This document shows positions 12,853 to 20,971 of a stretch of DNA of 64,000 bases, piece after piece. This DNA is from Coptis chinensis (taxonomy: Eukaryota; Streptophyta; Magnoliopsida; Ranunculales; Ranunculaceae). The stretch's first letter is position 1. Each line of letters begins with the position of its first letter. The DNA lies in the NCBI GenBank assembly GCA_015680905.1, contig CM027384.1:65975001-66039000 (forward strand). Direction: 5' to 3'. Made by a program: the position numbers and the translations under genes. A model generated the notes under the pieces. That model worked only from the letters and a program-made list of their open reading frames with translations, was not told where the DNA came from and made no database searches.

Positions 12853-12967
12853 AAGCACTTAATTGAGAGACTCCTTTAGTACTGACAGCACAAGCACTTA
12901 CTTGAGATGCTCCTTTAGTACAAACAGCACAGCCACTTGCCTTGAGATACTCCTTTATGATCGGCCA
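12853..12967. repeat. Short tandem repeat, three diverged units of about 39 bp
   Basis: Three consecutive copies built on 'CACTTACTTGAGATGCTCCT' followed by 'TTAGTAC' and 'ACAGCAC'. They lie in the long gap between RPA-like exons. No protein reading is supported and the array looks like a local duplication. Confidence 0.6.
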
Positions 12968-13924
12968 AACAGCCCTTACTCTCACTCACAAACACTTATT
13001 TGAATTAACTTTGAGTTTAGACAAGAAGTCCGCAGTCATTTAGCTTAACTAATTTGAATTCTTTGTCTCCATTGTACTCCTCTTTGGCTAGGATGTTCAA
13101 GCCAAGGGTATTGGATCTTGAATGCTTAGAGAATACCTTTCTCACACATTGGGAACGAGTTTCGCTACATTTGGTCAACATACCGTACACCATGTGAAGT
13201 GGATTTATTCATTAAATAATTGCCCAAGTAATCTCTTCAGTTAAATAGTTAGAAAGAGTATCAGTCTTAAGAATAGTCGTCCCAACTCCTGCTGAATCCA
13301 TCTATTTCCAACACCAAATATAGCATTTAGTTTAGATACTTGATCTTTATTAGCTTAAGGTACATATAACATATCTTTTCATAAATTAGATGTACTAAGT
13401 TAGTAATAAGTTGTAGGCATCGTGAAGGAAATCAATGGAGTCAGTATCAACAATATGACCATGATGTAATCTGTTTACCTCTTCTCATGTTAATATGTAC
13501 ATAGTTATTGGTAGTAGTACCATAAATTGATTCCACAATTACTTATGCTCTAATCCTCTTTCCATCCCAATCGTCTCCCCCAATCAATAACCAGATACCA
13601 CTATTCTTAGTCGTTTTTGAGTTGTGTTTTAATTAGGGCACTCATTGCTATTTAGCTGAGTTTCTGTGTTGTTCAAGTTATAAGCCTTTCTTCAATGGTG
13701 TTGTTAAATATGTGAAAGAAGAGACGTTATACTATGTTTTACTGTTATCCTATTCTATTAACACTATATATACGGACAATATAAACTCTCTTTATTCACG
13801 TTCCCTAACACTTTTTGAACCACGACATGAAAACATTGCCCAGGTCAGTTTCAACTTCTGATAATTTATTTCCGTGATAATATTATGAGATTTCTGACTA
13901 TTTTGTTTTTCTGCAATCCAGTAC

Positions 13925-14474
13925 ATTGTCACCAAGTACGGTACAGGTTTAAAACGGTGTATTTGAAAAAAACTTAGTTCGTGTTTTAAACGGAACGTCT
14001 CGAAAAAAAAACAAAAAAAAAGGCGTAAAAAAATATGGGGCATAAAAAACGGGTTTAAAACGTATAATGCGTACAATACGTAAAAGAAACGGTAAAAACC
14101 GATGATAAAGAATATAATAGATAAAGAATTTGATTTTTTTATAAGAGTGGAAAAAGAATTGACACATAAAATAAAAATAAAAATAAAAATAATACAGATG
14201 AAAGAAAATTCAAATACATGAAAGTATCAAATTATCATTACTCATCCAAATACTAGAAGTTTTAGATTCAGTACCAAAACACGACTCTAAAAAAGATACT
14301 ACTAATTACCAACCATAATGGCATAATCAAGTTCTACAAATAAGTTAATTACTTTAAAATTTATAATTAATTATTAATAATCCAAAACAAAATAAAACTG
14401 TCTCAATAAGTCAATCTAACGCCCACTCTTCAAAAAGGTAAACTCCAAAACCCCTTTTTCTTCTTCGTGTTTTC

Positions 14475-14520
<46 letters not shown>

Positions 14521-14701
14521 AAACGGGAGATTTTCAAAATCTCGGGTTTTAAACGTTTTTTAAGTTTAAAATGCGTTTAAAACGTTTAAAACGGGGTTTT
14601 TTTTTTAAAAACCCGGTTTTAAACTGGAACCAGACGCCTTGCTAATATCTTGGGTTTTAAACGCGTTTTTTTGAAAAAAACGCCGAACTTGGTGACAATG
14701 G
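13925..14701. mobile_element. 777-bp non-autonomous TIR element (hAT- or MULE-like MITE)
   Basis: The ends are inverted: the left starts 'ATTGTCACCAAGTACGG' and the right ends 'CGAACTTGGTGACAATGG'. It is flanked by an exact 8-bp direct repeat TCCAGTAC at 13917-13924 and 14702-14709, the target-site duplication. Eight base pairs fits hAT elements; MULE elements usually make 9. The interior has no coding capacity and is full of TTTAAAACG words in both orientations (for example around 13950, 14050, 14545 and 14640), plus a run of about 40 A near 14478-14518. It sits in a probable exon of the RPA-like gene, and removing it with one TSD joins RPA-like sequence on both sides. Confidence 0.85.
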
Positions 14702-15759
14702 TCCAGTACCATCACAAAGTAAAATTCTGTTGCCAGAGCCTCCTCAAGCACCACCAAAAATCACTACATAGCGAAAATCATTGTCAGACATAATTGCTTC
14801 AGCTAATGATTCTTCTTCACAGGTATCTTATACAAGATATATTAATCTACACTTTTAATCTCTTATATATTCCATATCCAATTTAACAAACCATCCTATT
14901 TACAGCAATGCTTTTCACCTGCGAGGCGACTATTTCCAAAATACTTCATGACAAGGGGTGGTCTTACAATGCATGTCCACATCTAAAATGTGTAAAAGCA
15001 GTTGATATCATCAACAACGGTTACACTTGCACGAATCACGGCATTGTGTCACCAGAATAAAGGTAGATTTTAATTTATACATATAACTTTTTTATTTATA
15101 TAATATAATTATTCTATATTGCATAGGCATCAACTGCGGATGGAGATAAAAGATGACACATCGACTGCAAAAGTTGTAGCATTTCAACCTGAAGCAACAA
15201 TACTCTTACAAAAAACTGAAAAGGAACTAGCTCGCATTGAATCACAAAAAAAATTAATTTCTTTACCTTCAACAAATATATCCAACTCCATTTTAAATTA
15301 TGCACATCAATCCATATTTCCAGGAGAATGGTACATAAACTATACTACAACTCTTCCAAAATTTGGTTGGATATAAGGCCGTCTTTCAGATAAAAATAAC
15401 AAGTTTCAACAAACAACACAAAAACAATTTCTTCACACCCTTTCAAAAGTCTCTCTGATCATGAATGAATCAGCAAGTCATGCATCACCAAGTCTTAATC
15501 AAAATGTAAGTGAAACACCTTTACAAATTCAATTTTCTTACTATAAACTTTTGTTAGCTTATTCGTACAAATCTCTTCTTGCTTTGCCAGTGAGGAGACA
15601 TACTATGCTGAATACTAGAATGAAGAACTTCACAGCGAGATGGAGAAATCCACCTAACTAACTTCTGTTCATATCGATCTTTTGTTATTTTGCAACGTCT
15701 CAACTAATTTTGGCGTGTACGTAGGATGATTTTGGTTTTAAACTATCTTTTAATATATA

Positions 15760-15786
15760 CTAGGTAATGCCCGTGCCTTTGGCACG
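15760..15786 (-). mobile_element. Helitron 3' terminus, reverse orientation
   Basis: Read on the - strand: a perfect 6-bp stem (CGTGCC, loop of three, GGCACG; 15772-15786), 8 nt, then CTAG (15760-15763) followed by T. This is the standard Helitron 3' end, with insertion between A and T. The Helitron body would extend to the right. I could not identify its 5' TC end. Confidence 0.65.
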
Positions 15787-16261
15787 AATTGTTTTTGAAT
15801 TTCTTGATTTGCATTTATTTTTTTAATATTATTTTTCTTTTTATTATTTTTTTGTTTTTTGTTTTTTATTTTTTTCTTATTTAGATTCATTGATTTTTTC
15901 TCCTAGCCACAGTTTTAACAAACATCATCTCTTGATTTGTTCGTCTCTTATTTAAATAATAATTATTGATACATTATTTTATGATTGTGGTACAGTTTTT
16001 TGTCTTAGACATATATATTTTAATTCATATATTTTTCACAATTTTAAGAAATAAAACAAAAACAAAAAGTACTTGTGAAAAATTCATCCCACCGAAACAA
16101 TTTTAACTAATATGATACATTAAACGTGCTTGTCCACAAACTTTATACATCACACATGCTTTGGCAATATGTATCCCTAGCATGTATATACACCTTCCTA
16201 ATGATTTAGTTTCCAATATTGAAAAAAAAATTTAAAAAAAAAACAAAAACAAAAAAAAAAG
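15787..16261. other. A+T-rich stretch, no gene seen
   Basis: T-rich then A-rich low-complexity DNA between the reverse Helitron terminus and the LINE-like insertion. No coding or structural feature stands out beyond the A-rich run at 16228-16260, which probably served as the insertion site. Confidence 0.5.
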
Positions 16262-17122
16262 GCAGTTTGATTTATCTATGGTAAGATTGTTGCTGGTCTC
16301 GAGAGGGAGTTTGATTTATCTATTCGTCAAAAGGTAGTCATGGGATGCTTACAGTCGGAACACGCAAAATATTTTCTACTTGTTATTCCGATTGAGGGAC
16401 TTGGACAGCATATTTCGCCAGTGGAGTATCGTTCTATTCTCTGATACTCGTCTCATAATTCCTTTGTACTATGACGGTGGTTTATGCCCTGTTTGCAAAA
16501 AGAGTAGATTGGATGCTTTCGGGGACCATGCAGCACATTGTCGACATTCTCCAGGTTTCAAATACAAACATGATCATGTTAGAGACATTTTATGTAATGC
16601 ATTTTGGAGGGATGGGGTACAAGTGAAGAAAGAAGCTCCCTATTAACTTTCTCACTGATCCGAATGAGGGAAGATCGGCTCTTCGGCCTGCGGATGTCTT
16701 GATTTACAATTGGTCTAAGGGAAAACATGCATGTGTTGATGTAACTGGAGTCTCTCCGTTGGTAGGGTTGGGGAATGGTGATTTTGAGGTGGGAGAAGCA
16801 GCTAAGAGAGTAGCGACAGGGAAGATGGAGAAGCATGAGGAAGCTTGCAGGGCTAACCAGTAATGTTTCATTCTGTTTAGTTTCAACACTTTCGGTTTCT
16901 TGGAACAACAGTCTGTTGAGCTTCTCAAGAGACTTCAGAAAGTTATGAATAGTAACGTTATGACAACTGGTTCTAACGAGTTTGTTTTTAGAAGGATAGG
17001 ATTTGCTATTCAGAAAGGACTTGCGGTGTAGCTTGTTTCACGTTTGTCCTAATTTTTTTTGTAAAATTCGTTATCAGTATCAATAAAATTTCCAAAAAAA
17101 AAAAAAAAAAAAAAAAAAACTA
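16262..17122 (+). pseudogene. 5'-truncated non-LTR retrotransposon end with restriction-like endonuclease domain
   Basis: The reading starts with 'YFLLVIPIEGLGQHISPVEY' (about 16370), shifts frame, and continues with a zinc-knuckle-like 'CPVCKKSRLDAFGDHAAHC' (C-x2-C-x10-H-x3-C, about 16486-16542). Next come 'KHDHVRDIL', then after a 1-bp insertion near 16640 'LRPADVLIYNW' and 'KHACVDVTGVSP', and near the end 'RRIGFAIQKGLAV'. A Cys/His knuckle followed by a PD...D pattern is the layout of restriction-like endonucleases at the C-terminus of R2-type non-LTR elements. The segment ends in a run of about 30 A. In-frame stops (TAA near 16861, TAG near 17029) and two frameshifts show it is dead. Most plant LINEs are L1-type with an N-terminal APE endonuclease, so this is a less common class. 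Confidence 0.6.
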
Positions 17123-18265
17123 TAAAAAAAAAACCTACAAAAAAAATAATAAAATAAAGAAAAATTGATTACAAAACATGAATATGAAATGCTCCAGCTA
17201 GCTATGAAGGCACAAATTATGTTGTCTTTTATTTTTGGTGCTATCTCTACACGCCCATGAACACCATGTCACAAAGAATTTTGGCAAAATATCCCTTGTG
17301 TTACTTTGGAATAACTCAACACAGCCACTGTTGACACTGAAAATGTAAACAAAAAACCTATGCAGATTGCAAATATACCAAAGTTACCAGCAAAGTAATT
17401 GAACCATGCTATACAATTGAGAATATTCACTGCAATGGTTAACTATATTTTGAGCAATCCTTTGCACATTGTAATGATATATCAACAATGTTAATTTGCT
17501 CTTGTTCGACTCGTGACGGCACACCTGACTCATCTCTTACTTCAGCGTAACCGATGAAGTACAGACATGAAATAAAAAATAGAAAAAGATGTGTCAAATT
17601 CACTCTACAAAAATTATTTTGAACATACTTCAACGAACTGAACATGAATTTTGTAGTTCAAAAGAAACTTAACTCCAAAAAAAAAAAAAAAAAAAAAAAT
17701 TGACTACATGCACTTGAGGTACGAACTTTTCCTAAATTTCATAATTTGATTTCATTTTATAGTTTTGAATTGGTTTTTTGTTTATTTCATTTTTGTTAAC
17801 TCATAGTTTTTCTATAATTCCAACTATTCATCGAGACCATGTAAAGCAACTATCCATTTTAAAGTGTTGCATAATGGTTTTGTCATTCTCATATTTTAAC
17901 GCCTCGCATGTTATTGACTGAGATTGAAATCTTGCTGTTTTAGAGTATGTCTCATCCCATATTTTAACCAGTTAACTCTGTAGTAATATCCAATTCGTAC
18001 TTAACTATCATAACTTTCCGATCCGTTTTTAAATTATTGTAAGCTATCAATTAAGAAATTAAAATACCCATGGAAAAGCCTCATTGAACCGTTGATCATC
18101 TCTATAAGAAATTCTCAATAAACTTGTTATTTTTTATTTTTTATTTTGATTTTTTGTAGACTTGTCTTTTAATAAATTGCTTTTGGAAAAAATGCTAGAA
18201 ACCTTAAATAATTTGCTACTAATTTTATTTTAGTATTTTAGATAGTCTAAATTTTTGGCATATAA
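17123..18265. other. Unassigned A+T-rich stretch
   Basis: No recognisable gene. The - strand open frame at 17439-17645 is short and without family features. A run of about 20 A lies at 17679-17699. The stretch lies between the LINE-like insertion and the 5S-derived repeat and may be the interior of a non-autonomous Helitron. Confidence 0.4.
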
Positions 18266-18620
18266 TGTAATACCCCGGCCCGTGGGAATATACTACATCA
18301 TCTAGCCCGTGAAGCGAGGTTGAAACAGGTACTTGGAAAGGTGCCTAGCCCATGGGGCGAGGGTCACCTCATGTATGAATTATAGCATCTATGAAGTTGT
18401 TTGAGATCTGAGACATAAGTAATTTATCCGCCAAATCCCAACATAGAGATTTTTTCCGGATTTATGGATTCGTGGGAACTATGTAGTGAAGCTTGCTCAT
18501 GCAGGAGTAGTCATAGGACGGGTGACCTCCTAAAAACTTGTTGTCGATGTAAAAAAACCTCACATTGTGGTGACTATGTGGGAACAATTGGTGTGTATGA
18601 TTTTTGATTCCTTAAATATC
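18266..18620 (+). mobile_element. 5S rRNA-derived repeat, probably a Cassandra-type TRIM LTR
   Basis: Begins 'TGTAATACCCCGGCCCGTGG', like an LTR start. At about 18462-18545 it contains a diverged partial 5S rRNA sequence with recognisable 3'-half landmarks: 'CCGGATTTATGG', 'GTGAAGCTTGCTCATGC', 'GGAGTAGTCATAGGACGGG' and 'GTGACCTCCT'. Cassandra elements are short non-autonomous retrotransposons whose LTRs carry 5S sequences with RNA polymerase III promoter parts. The 5S 5' half is poorly preserved. A second LTR was not found with confidence; 'GGCGTTATATGTAATCCCAA' near 19000 might be the other end. Confidence 0.5.
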
Positions 18621-18689
18621 AACTTTGTTAAAAAAAAAATTGAAAATTTTGATTGAACTGAGTTCTTTATTTTAATTTTTGAAATATTG

Positions 18690-18980
18690 CTAAAAGCAAT
18701 AATTGATTTTATATTATTGGAAAGTTATTTTTTAATTACCTAATTAAACCATTATTTATTGATTTGCGAAATTAATAGAAAATTTTAATTATCATTATCA
18801 TTAGTTATTAATTTAATAAATTAATGAAAAGTTTTAATTACCAATTAAACCATTATTTATTGATTTTCTTAATTAATAGAAAATTTTAACTATCATTATT
18901 TATTGATTTAATAAATTAAAGTCTTAATTACTATTAATTGATTTGCTAAATTAATGGAAAGTCTTAATTACCATCAAACT
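18690..18980. repeat. A+T-rich tandem-like repeats
   Basis: Four to five diverged copies of a unit containing 'TTTATTGATTT', then 'AATTAATAGAAA', 'TTTTAATTA' and 'CCATTATT', roughly 65-75 bp apart. Non-coding; it lies between the 5S-like part and the possible end of the TRIM-like repeat. Confidence 0.5.
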
Positions 18981-19228
18981 CCAACAGAGTAATCGAGGCG
19001 TTATATGTAATCCCAACCACCACTTTAACCCACCGTAGGATGGAATCCCAGTCGTGGGTCATAAAACTTCCCTCCCTTGTTATATTGATATAAAATATCT
19101 TTTGCTATACCCATTCTCATACTGATCTTTTGTTGTTACGCAACTATACATATAATATTTTTCTTTCAAATGTTGTATCTATCACAGTTGCAAAACCTAC
19201 CTCCTAAGGTTCCATCTGTATTGTTATT

Positions 19229-19255
19229 ACGTGCATTGCACGTGCGTGATGCTAG
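19229..19255 (+). mobile_element. Helitron 3' terminus, forward orientation
   Basis: A perfect 6-bp stem (ACGTGC, loop ATT, GCACGT; 19229-19243), 8 nt, then CTAG at 19252-19255 followed by T. The geometry is the same as the reverse terminus at 15760. It could be the right end of the large + strand Helitron that contributed the helicase and RPA-like genes, or of a smaller non-autonomous one. Confidence 0.65.
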
Positions 19256-19725
19256 TAGATATACATCTTGGCCATCTGGGACATGGCGCATGTACCTTAT
19301 GTCTTGTGACTGAATCCAAACCCTAAAGATCGGACCCATCCCAAAGCCCTATGTCTAGTGTCTACTTGAGCCCAAAAGTCCGCTATAAAGTCCTCATTCA
19401 AATTAGATGTATTCCTACCTCCTAATTTCATTTGGCAAGCCTTTAATCCTATGCACTATTGGTAGTATTATGGCTTTTGATGACGATCAAAACTTCAAGA
19501 CAAGTAAATTTTATGCGACCACCTGATTGTATATGGAAGATGACTAAATGTGAAAATGAGTGTTTGTTTGATTTCTCAACAGTTGATCCTAATGTGGGCA
19601 ATTCTGATATGATGTGTAAGTTTGATCGCTTTACTATGAATTGGTCCAAAGTAGATGATTCAAAGGTTAGCTTCGATGGGCTAAATCACGATTTTGGCTA
19701 TGTGATGAAAACGGTGCAATGGAAG
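19256..19725. other. Flanking DNA at the left of the Tat element, with an unrecognised open frame
   Basis: A + strand open frame starts at 19459 and runs through the left boundary of the Tat LTR to 19782. Its element-external part (about 89 codons, 'VNFMRPPDCIWKMTKC' and 'FDGLNHDFGYVMK') resembles no family I know. Its continuation should lie at 39977 on the other side of the Tat insertion. It could be a fragment of a host or captured gene, or a chance frame. Confidence 0.3.
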
Positions 19726-19950
19726 TGTAGTTGGAGAAGATGTTTATCTAAGATCAATAACAAGGAACTAATGAAGATGTAGAACAAAGATTGAAAGAAA
19801 AGGAATTAAGCTTTTTCTATTAGTATCAATGGCGGTTACACATTTTTCTTTCTTTCTCTCTCTTTGCTCTGGTTTACAGATTTTTCTAGAATGAAATCAA
19901 AATGAATCTTTTCTTCTCCTTCTAGTCTTTATATAGTGCTTCGAGAATAG
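19726..19950 (-). repeat. Tat LTR (distal, 3' LTR), left piece
   Basis: Near-identical to the start of the LTR at 39601, beginning 'TGTAGTTGGAGAAGATG'. It breaks at 19950 where the CACTA transposon begins, and the sequence resumes at 28775. Together the two pieces give 375 bp against 376 bp in the intact copy. Confidence 0.9.
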
Positions 19951-19973
19951 CCAAAAGAACGACTTTACCCGAC
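19951..19973. repeat. CACTA left terminal inverted repeat, outer 5 bp missing
   Basis: Pairs with 28747-28769 with one mismatch. The outermost CACTA is replaced by LTR sequence (AATAG), which suggests a small deletion at the junction. This end may therefore be unable to be cut by a transposase. Confidence 0.85.
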
Positions 19974-20026
19974 TGACTATGGCTGTCGAAAGTTATTACC
20001 CGGCCAGGACCAAAACTGCAAAGAAG

Positions 20027-20386
20027 ACCGTCGAAAAATGCTCGGTCGGCATAGGCTTCCGGCGGTTTTATTGGTCAAAACAGGCCGTCGGGGTTGAGGA
20101 TCTTTGCCAACGGACATTCCCTCTTTTATTAATAACCGTCGGATATGCGGTACCGGCAAAACCGTCGGATATAGTTCTTCTTTGTAAAACCGTCGGATAT
20201 TCCTGCTGCTAAAACCGTCGGATATTCCTACTGCTAAAAACTGTTGGATATTCCTGTTGTTAAAAACTGTTGGATAGTTCTGTTGTTATGAACCGTCGGT
20301 TAGACCAGCTGTCACCAGCCGTCGGATATGCCAGCTGCTAGCCGTCGGGTAGTTTGCTACTAGACAGTTTTTATCCGTCGGGTATT
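20027..20386. repeat. CACTA left subterminal repeats
   Basis: About a dozen copies of ACCGTCGG or close variants, several in a 25-28-bp unit ('AAACCGTCGGATATTCCTGC'). In En/Spm elements such motifs are the binding sites of the TNPA-type protein. Some copies show CG to TG change (ACTGTTGG), as expected from deamination of methylated CpG. Confidence 0.8.
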
Positions 20387-20971
20387 AGTTCTTTATTTAA
20401 AAATATATTTTTATAATAATTGTTTCAGATATCCCAACATTACATTCTTGCAAGTTCCCACTCAAATGCTACAAACGCCAATGTATTCATAAAGAAACAA
20501 TGTGTTCATAAAAAAAACAACAATAAGACATGTCATTCACTAAGTATACATATTACTTCCTTCAGAAACCAAAAATCAGCACCACGTACACCATCTGTCT
20601 AGCAACAAGTCCTAGTAATCTCTAGTACCATTACTTACAACAAACATATTCAAAAAACCAAAATAGATGAAGTTTGCATATCCCACACAATAGATTACTC
20701 ATACTGCAACCTTGATTCAACCCTTCAACAAAATCACTAAGGTCCAAAGCGTCTCACCAAGTTGGTAATCCATTTGCCAAGATCTTGAAGTGAGTTTTGC
20801 TGACCAAAAAAAAAAAAAAAAAAGAAGATCATGAAGTACTCTCTTAGGAACTAGAAATAATTCTAGCTGTTCTATTCTAGCTATAAGTACCTAAAAATAC
20901 CCAAATAAAAATCCCAAAACCATGAAAAAGGGGATAAACAAACGCCAGCGATTCGTGAAGAAACATAACAT

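Larger units (their letters stand above)
11750..15663 (+). pseudogene. RPA70-like single-stranded-DNA-binding protein gene, intron-containing and broken
   Basis: Resembles the large subunit of replication protein A in several separated exons. The first (about 11756-11874, 'RDWKIKVRVARIW') and second (from 11954, 'RIDKLIMAKFKRHI', 'EIYNLDRFSLV') form the first OB-fold, with an intron between them. A piece at 12492-12610 ('VTLWSNSA', then 'AVLIVTFVSIK') and one at 12741-12797 ('ATKIYLNLQIP') belong to the second OB-fold. About 14703-14820 is a linker, and 14906-15058 plus 15125-15374 give the C-terminal fold ('WSYNACPHLKCVKAV' zinc-ribbon region, 'LRMEIKDDTSTAKVVAF'). In-frame stops include a TAG in the first exon and another near 14767. 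Plant Helitrons often carry RPA-like genes beside the helicase, so this is probably a Helitron passenger and not the host RPA gene. Confidence 0.75.

Noticed and set aside
14478..14518. Poly(A) tract as the tail of a LINE or processed pseudogene
   Set aside because: It is internal to the MITE with defined inverted ends and a target duplication, and no coding sequence precedes it.
17439..17645. 68-aa - strand open frame as a second RPA-like exon
   Set aside because: The residues suggested OB-fold sequence at first glance, but no conserved motif could be confirmed.
18462..18545. A real 5S rRNA gene
   Set aside because: Only the 3' half is recognisable, with many changes, and it is embedded in a TRIM-like repeat and not in a 5S array.
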